Of a stretch of 20,618 bases of DNA, positions 7,219 to 14,931 are shown piece by piece (the stretch's first letter is position 1; the number at the start of each line of letters is the position of its first letter). Source of the DNA: a virus. Position numbers and translations under genes: made by a program. Location: the IMG/VR virus record IMGVR_UViG_3300032883_000153, positions 1 to 20,618 of that record; one strand, given 5' to 3'. The notes under the pieces are model-generated. The model searched no databases. It saw only the letters and a program-made list of their open reading frames with translations, and was not told the DNA's origin.

Positions 7219-9150
7219 TTAATACCCCGAACACGCTGCTCGGATATGATCCGAAGCGGTGAAATTTGATTCAAGTCCTGTAGTGCGGGCGTAGTTGGTC
7301 AACGTGACAGTATTGGTTGCACCACCAGTTTGTGAAGGCACGTTGCTGGCTGGATTGGTTACGTTAGCAAAGCTGCAAGCCCATCCAGTCGTTGCTGTTG
7401 GCATACTAAGCGTGCCGACAGAACCAGCACAGGCCGTACCAACATTTATATCAAAGGCGGCGGTTCCATTAGCCGCACTGATTGATGGTGATGTGGCACA
7501 GAAACCGGCCGAGATTGTTGGCGGTGTAAGACTTTCCCAAAGTTTAGTGCTGAGTTGAATGGACGGTCCAGCAACATTGACGTTAGCGCTACTGTCAATT
7601 GTCATGGCGCTAGTGGGAGTGGCCCCGGTCCTGAAATTAAAGTTTCCGGTCGCGTTAAGAGCATCCAACAGGAATGACCCGGCCCCGGTCCAACGGAACA
7701 ATCCAACCGCGCCCCCCGCTGTTGATGCGGCCTCGAATATCGCGTTCCCTGCATTGCTCTGAGCATAGATTGTAGCTGTCGCCGCAGCTCCCGCATTTTG
7801 ATTGCTGACAGTGAAGGCGGTATCGGCGTTTTGTGAAAGCGTCAGATTTGACGTTGCGCCGAGCATCGAAAGTGGCCCGGTCCCCGTCGCTTGAATAGCA
7901 CTCCCAGCGCCTTGGATAATTCCAAAAAGTGAAGCCGTACAGGTTGAGGCATTACCTGGAAATGTAACAGCGCCCTGAATTAAAACGGCATTGGTCTGAA
8001 TTATACATTGAGTTCCACTTGACGCCGCGCCTGCCCCCGCACCAGCAAAGGTTGTTAGCGCCCAATAAAAATTTGAGCTTTGAGACCCAAGCATGAACGC
8101 GCCGCCCCATGTAAGGGCGTTGGGCAAAGTTACTGTAGTTGTAAGCGCCTGATAATAGCCGGGGCCGGTGGAAAACAGGTGGTAGCCGACATTGCCGCTG
8201 ATCCAGTAATTACCTACCGGAATTGCAGTTCCGCCCCAATCAGGACGGAGATTGACACTGGCCGCGCCAATGCGAGCGCCAAAATCCACGTTGCTAAAGT
8301 CAAGACTTGAAAAGTCTCGAACGTAAAAAGCGGTACTGTTGTTGACTGTTGGTGAAGTTAATTGGAAGCCGTTGATATATACGATGCAGCCGTCCGCTAA
8401 AGTGACTACGGGACTGGCGGTTGCTGGCTGCCATATAAAGGTATCTACAGTTCCAAGCGTTGTGCTGGTCGTGCCTCGAATTTCAATCTCAAGTGCGTTA
8501 GCTAGTTTGCCTGTGCAACTGATATTTTCAGTGAAAGTCTCCGCGACTTCGAGACAGACCGGCGTGCCGCTGTTCTTAACAAACAAAAGCTGGCTGTAGA
8601 TCGTGTCGATACATTTTTGGATTGTGGCAAAGGCACCGCTGCTGGTTCCAAGGCCGTCGCTGCTATCTGACCCGCTGGCATGATTGATGTTGAAAGTGAT
8701 TGTGCCGAGCGTGAGCCATTGACCAGGATTGGAAGTGACGGCCCATGCACCATTTACGATTTTGACTTGTCCAGCTTGTGACGGCCATAGAATTGTCTGC
8801 ATCGAGGCGGGAAAGCCTGAAAGCAATTTCCCGCGTGTCGTATCGCCATTAACAAAATTAATAACACAAGTTGTTGGAAATCCGCCGACCGCTGGCAACG
8901 TCAGCGTTAGAAATCCAGTGCTACCCGTTCCCATTTGAACGGTGTTATTGCAGTCAGACGCTTGGATTGAATAATTAGTGGTTTGAGTATTAACCGTATT
9001 AGAAAAACTGGTGGCTGGTGTGGCGCGTGGAGTAGTGCTTGCTCCGGTAGCGTTGCCACAAACGCTATTGTTAGGAAAAACGCCTGTACATTGCCCCCAA
9101 GCCAAGCTTGGAAGAAGAAATAGTGCAAGAGCGAGAACTATTCGTTTCAT
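7219..9150 (-). CDS. Exported beta-helix tail spike/fibre with Sec signal peptide
   Basis: A 643-residue protein from ATG 9150, which forms an ATGA overlap with the upstream stop. An ATG four codons earlier (9162) is possible but would weaken the signal peptide. Residues 1-19 (MKRIVLALALFLLPSLAWG) are a classic signal peptide with predicted cleavage before Q20. Residues about 50-150 form a beta module; about 157-420 open with ASGSDSSDGLGTSSGAFATI, the usual entry to a pectate-lyase-like right-handed beta-helix. Residues 430-540 are fibre-like. The C-terminal 90 residues carry paired cysteines. Fourteen cysteines follow the signal. The fold suggests a polysaccharide-binding or -cleaving spike; no catalytic residues can be assigned. 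Why a spike would be exported is unclear. Confidence 0.75.
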   Translation of the reverse strand: MKRIVLALALFLLPSLAWGQCTGVFPNNSVCGNATGASTTPRATPATSFSNTVNTQTTNYSIQASDCNNTVQMGTGSTGFLTLTLPAVGGFPTTCVINFVNGDTTRGKLLSGFPASMQTILWPSQAGQVKIVNGAWAVTSNPGQWLTLGTITFNINHASGSDSSDGLGTSSGAFATIQKCIDTIYSQLLFVKNSGTPVCLEVAETFTENISCTGKLANALEIEIRGTTSTTLGTVDTFIWQPATASPVVTLADGCIVYINGFQLTSPTVNNSTAFYVRDFSSLDFSNVDFGARIGAASVNLRPDWGGTAIPVGNYWISGNVGYHLFSTGPGYYQALTTTVTLPNALTWGGAFMLGSQSSNFYWALTTFAGAGAGAASSGTQCIIQTNAVLIQGAVTFPGNASTCTASLFGIIQGAGSAIQATGTGPLSMLGATSNLTLSQNADTAFTVSNQNAGAAATATIYAQSNAGNAIFEAASTAGGAVGLFRWTGAGSFLLDALNATGNFNFRTGATPTSAMTIDSSANVNVAGPSIQLSTKLWESLTPPTISAGFCATSPSISAANGTAAFDINVGTACAGSVGTLSMPTATTGWACSFANVTNPASNVPSQTGGATNTVTLTNYARTTGLESNFTASDHIRAACSGY

Positions 9151-9575
9151 TGCTGTGTCCATCCACCGACGGTGAGATTAGGGAGTAAATTGAAAGCGCC
9201 GAAAGGCGACGCGATTTGGATCGAGGCTAGGCCCATAATTGTCTCGGCCCCAAAAGGCAGGATCGTGATCAAGACCGAAGTGCCATTGACGAAACCGCCT
9301 ATATCTACGATAGTTATAGGCAGCGCGAGATAAGTTCCTGGCATAGCGCCCGCGGGCTGTAAAGAGGACTTAGCCGAGGGCAACTGAATTGTCACGTTCC
9401 CATTGAAGTTGACAGTGACAAGAGTTGCTCCTCGAACAATAGTTGTGGTGCCACCCACTGTGACTGGCACCACATTATCATCAGGAGAGTTAACCCAACC
9501 GACCGAGGGGCCAAGGTAGCGCCGAACAAACTGGCGAAAGGAGCCGCCCTGATCCAGGTCGAGTTGGGAACCCAT
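9147..9575 (-). CDS. Stand-alone fibre-type beta domain protein
   Basis: A 142-residue protein with no signal peptide and no cysteine. The pattern TVNFNGNVTIQLPSAKSS, then LPITIVDIGGFV, then LITILPFGAETIMGLASIQI and a closing VGGWTQQ is a beta module usually found near the N-termini of larger tail fibres and spikes; here it is a separate gene. Its ATG directly follows the TAA of the coiled-coil gene (TAAATG), and its TGA overlaps the spike ATG as ATGA. It may be a cytoplasmic adaptor to which the spike or another fibre attaches, or a fibre fragment separated from its parent by gene splitting. The adaptor role is inferred. Confidence 0.7.
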   Translation of the reverse strand: MGSQLDLDQGGSFRQFVRRYLGPSVGWVNSPDDNVVPVTVGGTTTIVRGATLVTVNFNGNVTIQLPSAKSSLQPAGAMPGTYLALPITIVDIGGFVNGTSVLITILPFGAETIMGLASIQIASPFGAFNLLPNLTVGGWTQQ

Positions 9576-10055
9576 TTAAGCAACTTTCTTTTGAAGCGAC
9601 TGATTGACAAGCTTTGTCAATTCAGCAATCTGCTTTTGTAGGTCTCCGATCTGCTCGTCTTTCTTCGTGACAACTTTATCCATCTGTCGCTCAAGCTCAG
9701 CAATCACCTTGTCAGCGTAGCTGGCGCCTTGACTGTCGAGGCTCTCGATTGGATGAATAAAGGTCATCTTTGAAAGAATGTCGCGGGCCTCGTTATCGAG
9801 GGCTTCCATATCCGGTGTGGGTTTTCCCTTGATAACAATATCGTTGGGAAAGTTCTTGTCCTCTTTCGTGCTGACAATGATGAGTCCCTCGCGCGGGTAG
9901 TTATGGTCCGCCGGGTCATCAGGATCGAGATAGCGCGGGACGATGTAGACCTTCCGCACTGATTTGCCGGTGGTCTGCGAGATTTCCTTCTGCTCCCATT
10001 CCATCGGTGGGTCAGTTAGAAGATAGTGCTTTTCACGAAGTCGAAAGCGAGCCAT
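9576..10055 (-). CDS. Coiled-coil phage protein of unknown function
   Basis: A 159-residue protein. The N-terminal part (MARFRLREKHYLL, then EWEQKEISQTTGKSVRKVYI, then PRYLDPDDPADHNYPREG) is a compact domain repeatedly seen in podovirus structural regions, by memory. Residues about 105-155 form a heptad-like coiled coil (VIAELERQMDKVV, then EQIGDLQKQIAELTKLV). There is no Cys and no signal peptide. A ribosome site GGAGG overlaps the upstream stop codon (TAGGAGG), nine bases from the ATG. Oligomeric minor virion protein or assembly factor are both possible. The exact role is unknown. Confidence 0.65.
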   Translation of the reverse strand: MARFRLREKHYLLTDPPMEWEQKEISQTTGKSVRKVYIVPRYLDPDDPADHNYPREGLIIVSTKEDKNFPNDIVIKGKPTPDMEALDNEARDILSKMTFIHPIESLDSQGASYADKVIAELERQMDKVVTKKDEQIGDLQKQIAELTKLVNQSLQKKVA

Positions 10056-10064
10056 GAAGGCCTC

Positions 10065-10460
10065 CTAGTATTGTGCGTAAGAGATGAAGCCGGGAGCGGC
10101 AGCGGTTGCGATAGTTATGCAAAGAGCGGTACTTATTGGAAGAGCAAAGATAGCACCATTACCAGTGCCTTGAAACCAGGCCTCGCCGGCCTGGAACGTT
10201 CCAGTATAGAACGCAACAGTGCCAGTTCCACAGTTGGTGCCTGTGCCATATGAAAGTGTCAATACGGCGGTAGATGCGGGGTGAAAGGTAACAGCCGTGA
10301 TGTATATTCTTTGCCCTGTAATAGCAGGGACAATCTGTGTGATAGCTGTTATTACACCTGCAGTAGAGAACGACGCCATCGTTGCAGGGACCTGCACTGA
10401 TTGTTGTGCCACAACCGGGCCACTTAGCATTAGTAAGAGAAGCAAGACTAACTTTTTCAT
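10065..10460 (-). CDS. Exported small beta protein with signal peptide
   Basis: A 131-residue protein. Residues 1-18 (MKKLVLLLLLMLSGPVVA) are a strong Sec signal peptide with predicted cleavage before QQS. The mature part is short beta strands with exactly two cysteines, C77 in LSYGTGTNCGTGTVAF and C114 in ALCITIATAAAPGFISYAQY, which could form one disulfide. I remember similar YGTGTNCGTGT proteins from phages and prophages of alphaproteobacteria, but this was not checked. AGGAGA precedes the ATG by six bases. Upstream lies an 8-bp hairpin in the largest gap of the operon. Virion decoration protein and secreted effector are both open. Confidence 0.7.
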   Translation of the reverse strand: MKKLVLLLLLMLSGPVVAQQSVQVPATMASFSTAGVITAITQIVPAITGQRIYITAVTFHPASTAVLTLSYGTGTNCGTGTVAFYTGTFQAGEAWFQGTGNGAIFALPISTALCITIATAAAPGFISYAQY

Positions 10461-10484
10461 GTGTCTCTCCTAAATGGACAAATA

Positions 10485-10506
10485 GGGGAGGGGACTTACC
10501 CTCCCC
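10485..10506 (-). promoter_or_regulatory. Perfect 8-bp GC-rich hairpin inside the operon
   Basis: On the minus strand the stem GGGGAGGG and CCCTCCCC pair perfectly around a six-base loop (TAAGTC). It lies in the 52-base gap between the 496-residue fibre gene and the 131-residue gene, the widest gap in the minus-strand operon, just after the fibre stop and before the ribosome site of the next gene. It is followed by TATTTG rather than a run of T, so a strong intrinsic terminator is unlikely. Partial attenuation or protection of the upstream mRNA 3' end is more plausible. Confidence 0.55.
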
Positions 10507-10512
10507 AAATTG

Positions 10513-12003
10513 CTACAAGTCCGCCGAGAATGACATAGTGCCCGTACCGCCGTTGCTGTACAGGAACGATGCCACACCCGCCGCAGGGATAGTGGTAGCC
10601 GCGCAGTTCACCAAGAACCCAGTGATTGAACCAACCGTGCTGGCGACAGTAGTGGCCGCAGAAAGGGTGGTACAGGCACCGAGGGTGGCTTGCGAGGTAG
10701 TTGTGGGTGACGCAAAGCCGTTAGCGAATGTCGCTGCTGGCGCTGCGCGCATTTGAGTTAGGAAGGGAACAAGACAGTTCGTATGAGTTACGTCAACAGC
10801 CGCACAGGTTGCCACTGGAAAGATCGCGGCGGTTTCTGTGAGCTTGTAGAAGTACCGATACGCTTCTGCCTGTTCCTGAGCAAACGGGCGGAACTCGAAG
10901 GGGGTCGGGATTGATCCCTTTTCGAGTTGAACACCAGTGAACTCAAAGCCGTCTGTTGCGCCCGCACCAGAGGCGGTTGGGGTGAAGCAGAGGGCCACTT
11001 CGATTTCCGTCACGGTCGAGGCGAGCGTGATGGTAGGCATAGTGTAACGCACAAACGAAGTAGTCAGCGTGACTGCTTGTGCTTGTACGGTAGCGATACC
11101 TGTCCAGGCCGGGGTAATGGCCGGAGAGGCAGTAGGTGCGGTCTGCGCGCCCTGATCAGAGCCGGTGCCAGTGAAGATGTTTGCGGTGATGACGTTGCCG
11201 TTATCAGCCGCAAGACCTGCAAGGGCCTTGGCAGTAAAAGAGAGCGTTACAGGTTGCCCAGCCAGCGCGGATGATCGCGTGGTTGGAACGGCCTGCATGA
11301 TACAGACTTGTTGAGTGAGCGCGCCAGAGTTACGCCAGAGCTTATGCGTTCCGGAGTACCCTGCCGGCGGTGTCGTGACTGACGCCGCAGACTGGCCCGC
11401 GCCAGAAGCTACGTTAGCCTGACAGGCCCACCGATCAGCACCGTAGGCAGCGGAGGTAATACCAGCGTTTTGAGCACAGGTTACGGTGCCTGTACCACGC
11501 TGCTGGATTTGCATACCACCATTGTCGAGTACGTTACGCGGATTGTTGAAGCCGTTAAGCTCCGCGGCCCCAACTTCTGTTTGAGCAGAGGTTGGGATAA
11601 CGTAAGCAGACCAGTTGCTGCCTGAGGTCGGCGTTAAGCTAATGCGAACACCAGCGCCCTGCACAACCAACGATGAAGAAGAACCGTTGATTGTATCGCC
11701 TGATTGAGGGGCGATTGTCAGGGTGAAGTTGTTAGAGATCGCGTTAGCCGTATCGTAGATTTCCAGCGACGAAGCTGGAGGCGTGCAAGTTTGGCCGATA
11801 CAAGTGCCGCCAGCAAATGGAAGAGTCCATGTACGAGCAGCTGTAAAGACCGTTGTAGTAATCAGCTTCTGGTCGGTGTTGAGAATCGTGTAGGCGACGT
11901 TGCCAACGTAAGTTGCGGGAACTACCGCAAACGAAGGCAAGAGACCTACAAACGACAGTGCAAGACCGAGACAGAGGCTCAGTGCGATGATTATGCGTTT
12001 CAT
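10513..12003 (-). CDS. Exported fibre / receptor-binding-like protein with signal peptide
   Basis: A 496-residue protein. Residues 1-26 are a Sec signal peptide with a charged MKR start and a long hydrophobic core, probably cleaved after SFA. Residues about 35-140 form a fibre-type beta module (ILNTDQKLITTTVF, then LTIAPQSGDTINGSSSS). Residues about 157-380 resemble carbohydrate-binding phage tail modules: NVLDNGGMQIQQRGTG, YGADRWAC, and EFRPFAQEQAEAYRYFYK near the end. Ten cysteines follow the signal, several closely paired (C68/C73, C176/C194), consistent with folding in the periplasm. GGAGG lies upstream of the ATG inside the end of the previous gene. The fold implies glycan binding; no catalytic site is visible. 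Confidence 0.7.
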   Translation of the reverse strand: MKRIIIALSLCLGLALSFVGLLPSFAVVPATYVGNVAYTILNTDQKLITTTVFTAARTWTLPFAGGTCIGQTCTPPASSLEIYDTANAISNNFTLTIAPQSGDTINGSSSSLVVQGAGVRISLTPTSGSNWSAYVIPTSAQTEVGAAELNGFNNPRNVLDNGGMQIQQRGTGTVTCAQNAGITSAAYGADRWACQANVASGAGQSAASVTTPPAGYSGTHKLWRNSGALTQQVCIMQAVPTTRSSALAGQPVTLSFTAKALAGLAADNGNVITANIFTGTGSDQGAQTAPTASPAITPAWTGIATVQAQAVTLTTSFVRYTMPTITLASTVTEIEVALCFTPTASGAGATDGFEFTGVQLEKGSIPTPFEFRPFAQEQAEAYRYFYKLTETAAIFPVATCAAVDVTHTNCLVPFLTQMRAAPAATFANGFASPTTTSQATLGACTTLSAATTVASTVGSITGFLVNCAATTIPAAGVASFLYSNGGTGTMSFSADL

Positions 12004-12004
12004 C

Positions 12005-12643
12005 TTATTCCTCCGTCCAGGTGATCACGCCGTTCCATAAGCTGGCGTTCGTAACCGTCGCGGCGTTGATGTTAACACAGATCTGCTGAGCAACGCCGTA
12101 CAGGGTTGGAAGCTGTAGAAAGTTTTCCGTGTCCCTGGCGTAGTTGAACTCCGTCGCCACAGGCGCCACCGCGCTTGTCACGATAGGCATGGTCATCATG
12201 CCAGAGTCAAGAAACACCGGAGACGTATCAACAATCGTTGGGTTCGCTGTGTACGAAATCAACGTTGCTGTCGCGGCCCCGTTGTTACTATCACGCTTAG
12301 AGATTTGCGTGGTAACGCCAGGGTTAGCCGTTGTCAACGCTGGAGTGCCGCCAGTGTCCGCCGAAGCGCGCTTTAAGAGCATGATCGGTAGAGTCTGAAC
12401 GGCGCTTGCAGTAGTGCCAAAGAGGCGAATGTACTGCAACCGTACTGTCTTGGTTGCGGAACCAGCAATACAGATTACGTCCGTACCAGCAGTAACCGGA
12501 ACCAGGCCAACGAAGGAGGAAGAGTAGGTCTGCCTTGCGAGGTAGCCGGTGGTAAGCCCAACTGAGGGCACCACGTTTACCTGCGCAAGAGCGATGGTGG
12601 TCGAAGCCACCAAGGCCCAGAGTGGTAGAAGGAAGCGTTTCAT
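12005..12643 (-). CDS. Exported beta-rich protein with signal peptide
   Basis: A 212-residue protein. Residues 1-20 (MKRFLLPLWALVASTTIALA) form a clear Sec signal peptide with predicted cleavage before QVN. The mature protein is rich in Thr, Ala, Val and Ser and probably all-beta, with exactly two cysteines: C58 in TDVICIAGS and C189 in QQICVNINAATV. Its end (ICVNINA, then NGVITWTEE) resembles the end of the 131-residue exported protein downstream (LCITIAT, then GFISYAQY), hinting at common ancestry. The ribosome site TAGGAGGG overlaps the stop of the cement-like gene. The function is unknown; a capsid or tail decoration role is suggested only by position. Confidence 0.65.
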   Translation of the reverse strand: MKRFLLPLWALVASTTIALAQVNVVPSVGLTTGYLARQTYSSSFVGLVPVTAGTDVICIAGSATKTVRLQYIRLFGTTASAVQTLPIMLLKRASADTGGTPALTTANPGVTTQISKRDSNNGAATATLISYTANPTIVDTSPVFLDSGMMTMPIVTSAVAPVATEFNYARDTENFLQLPTLYGVAQQICVNINAATVTNASLWNGVITWTEE

Positions 12644-12652
12644 GTTTCCCTC

Positions 12653-13174
12653 CTAGTTGGCGACAGTGATGCCAGCGGGATATCCACCCATGACAGCATT
12701 GCCGGTTCCGGCGTATGGCTGATCCATACGGTCGATAACGATGAAGCTTGACACGGAACCAGTGCAAGCACCTACAGTGGTGTAGAGCAAGCGAAGGAAC
12801 CGTGGCATTGCGATAGCTGCCGGCGGGCGAGGTACGTCCATATCCAACAGTCGAGCACCAACCACAAGCTGTGCGGTGGTGTAGACTGGGGAAGTGTAGT
12901 ACGTCGAGTACGCAGCCGGAACGCCGGAGCCGTTGTCGGTGGCGCCCTGGAAGCCGACAGACATTGAGGTGCCGCCGGAGAAGGCAGTGGTAACTTCCAC
13001 CAAAACCTTCAGCGAGGGGTCGTCTCCGATGCCAATATCGCGTGCGCCCTGGAGGTTGGCCAGAACCGGAAGGCCCGGGCCACCGAGGTCAATCACGTTG
13101 GTAGAAGCAACAGTGCCGCCAACCACGGTGATCGCAACGGCTTGGTCGAACATGAGAAGTGAGTCAAGGATCAT
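12653..13174 (-). CDS. Capsid cement/decoration protein, Bbp16-like
   Basis: A 173-residue protein from ATG 13174. A longer frame starts at 13213, but the chosen start overlaps the capsid stop by one base (TGATG) and gives the family-like opening MILDSLLMFDQAVAIT. The body is beta-rich: VIDLGGPGLP, then DDPSLKVLVEVTTAF, then RFLRLLYTTVG. Position directly after the major capsid gene and these patterns match Bbp16-type proteins. In Bordetella phage BPP-1 such a protein cements the capsid shell. Here it has a single Cys and no signal peptide, in contrast to the next four operon proteins that carry signals. Role assigned from family knowledge and position. Confidence 0.75.
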   Translation of the reverse strand: MILDSLLMFDQAVAITVVGGTVASTNVIDLGGPGLPVLANLQGARDIGIGDDPSLKVLVEVTTAFSGGTSMSVGFQGATDNGSGVPAAYSTYYTSPVYTTAQLVVGARLLDMDVPRPPAAIAMPRFLRLLYTTVGACTGSVSSFIVIDRMDQPYAGTGNAVMGGYPAGITVAN

Positions 13175-14217
13175 CACGTCACCTGTGCTTCGTTGTTGAG
13201 GATCGCGTCGCAAGTGCGAACCGGGATACCACGGAAGGTGGTAATGGGTTTGCCATCGAACTCCTCGATGCGGAGGAGCACGTTGGTTTTGTTCATGGCC
13301 TGGAGGTCCAGGTAAGTACGGATCACGCGATTGCAGTAGATCGCCGTGCGGCCCATATTCGCCCTGACTTCCGGGGCGTCCGAGGTCTGGATGGTAGTCG
13401 CTGATACCGGCGCGGTTGGCAGGCGATAGAGCGCACGAACCAAAAGATTGATCAGGTTCGCGGCAGAAACGCCAGTCAACTGCGAAATATCAATGTTCGC
13501 GATGCGAGCGACATAACGCCAATCCCTCAGAACCAATCCGATTTCCCACTTGAAGTGATCGCGGTAGGCCTGATAGGTATTACCAGAAACATCGGAGACA
13601 GGCCACTCACCCATATCTCGATGCTGGAGGCCGGTAATCTTCCCTTTCGGGAAGGTGGCATGAAGAGTGTCAGCTCCCCAAACACCAATCCAGATTGAGG
13701 TGTTGGTGCTGGCAGTGCCGCCACCATCGAGAACGTTCGCTGCGGTTTGCGAGTTAGTCGAGGTCTTGGTCGAGTAGCGAGGCGCAAGGCCGGTGAAGCG
13801 TTCCGGGTTGGTGAACTGATTGCCGTAAATCAGTGTCGCAGCGATTTGCTGAGACATGCCCTCAAGAAACGCCTTGACTTCCGAAAGACGGAACTCAGCA
13901 GTGTTCCCGTTCAGGTCAGCGATATCCTTGTCGATGACGCTGTACGTTTCAAGGTTGCCGCAGGTGTCAACGATCTGTGCGGTCGTTGATTTAGCGTTTG
14001 GGACGCCTTGGTTGAGCAGGCGCCAAGTAGCTTGCGGGAGGCCGGTGCGAACGGTGGTCTTGTGGCCGGTAGGAAGGTTGCCTTCGACAACCATCATATC
14101 GTCCAAGATTTCGTTCGTCTGCGAGAGAAGTTCGATGATCGTAGCGATCTTGTAATTGTCATCGAGCCGCTTCGCCCAGTCCGCATAGGTCAGCGCAGTT
14201 GCGCCTAGGGTGGCCAT
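13174..14217 (-). CDS. Major capsid protein, Bbp17-like
   Basis: A 347-residue protein opening MATLGATALTYADWAKRLDD. The segments IIELLSQTNEILDDMMVVEG, TWRLLNQGVP, ETYSVIDKDIADLNGN and FLEGMSQQIAATLIYGNQ are characteristic of the BPP-1 Bbp17-type major capsid family, which has an HK97-like fold with permuted topology. It forms the icosahedral head around the scaffold. The gene follows the scaffold by three bases (TAA CGC ATG), with AAGGAA as ribosome site, and precedes the cement-like gene. Length and order fit the family. This is one of the safest calls in the window. Confidence 0.9.
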   Translation of the reverse strand: MATLGATALTYADWAKRLDDNYKIATIIELLSQTNEILDDMMVVEGNLPTGHKTTVRTGLPQATWRLLNQGVPNAKSTTAQIVDTCGNLETYSVIDKDIADLNGNTAEFRLSEVKAFLEGMSQQIAATLIYGNQFTNPERFTGLAPRYSTKTSTNSQTAANVLDGGGTASTNTSIWIGVWGADTLHATFPKGKITGLQHRDMGEWPVSDVSGNTYQAYRDHFKWEIGLVLRDWRYVARIANIDISQLTGVSAANLINLLVRALYRLPTAPVSATTIQTSDAPEVRANMGRTAIYCNRVIRTYLDLQAMNKTNVLLRIEEFDGKPITTFRGIPVRTCDAILNNEAQVT

Positions 14218-14220
14218 GCG

Positions 14221-14931
14221 TTAGGTTCCTTGTGCGAGGTTTGGGTAAAGAGCAGCTGCCGCGCTCGGCGGTTTGTTGCTCGGGTTTTTAACATCGACAG
14301 GCCCGCCGCCGGCGATGTGCCGGCCCTCGGTGAGTTGAGAGGAAAGGCGATACAGAGCCCGAACAAATGCCGGGTTGTTACCTGCTCCAGTGAACTCCAT
14401 TGCCTCTCGAAAATCCTTAGCCATCTGCGGAGGAAGGCTATCAATAGCCTTGCTAACCGTGGCCTTTACGAGATCAAGCTTACCACCGATTTCGGGGTCG
14501 TTCTTAAGCTCGTTAACCCATTTCTCTTGGGTGTCCGTCCAGGCCTTGAACGGAGCTTCGAAAGCTTCCTTGGTCTTAGCCGCGTAGAAGTCCACGAAGG
14601 ACTGCGCGGCCTCTTGAGTGAGTCCGGTTTTCTTGAAAAGCTCACCGGCCTCCTTTGCGATCTCGGGGTCGAGGGTGTAGCCCTCGGGGACAGTAAAGTC
14701 CGCGTATTTCTCGGGAACGACAGGCTTATCATCAGCCTTCGGGGGCTCTTTGCCCGGCTCGTTGAGCAGCACCGGCGGAGCCTTACCATCTTTCGGTGGT
14801 TCGACAGGCTTGGAATCGACCGGAGGCGCTGGCGGTTTTCCGTCAACCGGCGGTATCGCCGTCCCCGGAGGAGGGGTCTGTTGGTTCAGCGGACTTCCGC
14901 CGTCGTTCGGAACTGGTGCTGGCTCGGGCAT
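14221..14931 (-). CDS. Head scaffolding protein
   Basis: A 236-residue acidic, helical protein. Residues 1-72 are Pro-rich and probably disordered (repeated PPVDxKP and PPKDGK units). Residues about 76-150 contain ADFTVPEGYTLDPEIAKEAG and ELFKKTGLTQEAAQSFVDFY, typical of the scaffolds placed between portal and capsid genes in BPP-1-like and related podoviruses. The C-terminal part is Gly/Pro/Asn-rich. Some annotations call this family an endoprotease, but no Ser/His catalytic pattern is seen. The ATG at 14931 lies inside the end of the Bbp19-like gene, an 89-base overlap in another frame, with a GAGAAG ribosome site. Confidence 0.85.
   Translation of the reverse strand: MPEPAPVPNDGGSPLNQQTPPPGTAIPPVDGKPPAPPVDSKPVEPPKDGKAPPVLLNEPGKEPPKADDKPVVPEKYADFTVPEGYTLDPEIAKEAGELFKKTGLTQEAAQSFVDFYAAKTKEAFEAPFKAWTDTQEKWVNELKNDPEIGGKLDLVKATVSKAIDSLPPQMAKDFREAMEFTGAGNNPAFVRALYRLSSQLTEGRHIAGGGPVDVKNPSNKPPSAAAALYPNLAQGT

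Noticed and set aside
7218-7274. Upstream start for the collar fibre (19 extra residues)
   Set aside because: It would overlap the end of the spike gene. The ATG at 7217 lies one base after the spike stop, like most junctions in the operon, and begins the family-typical domain.
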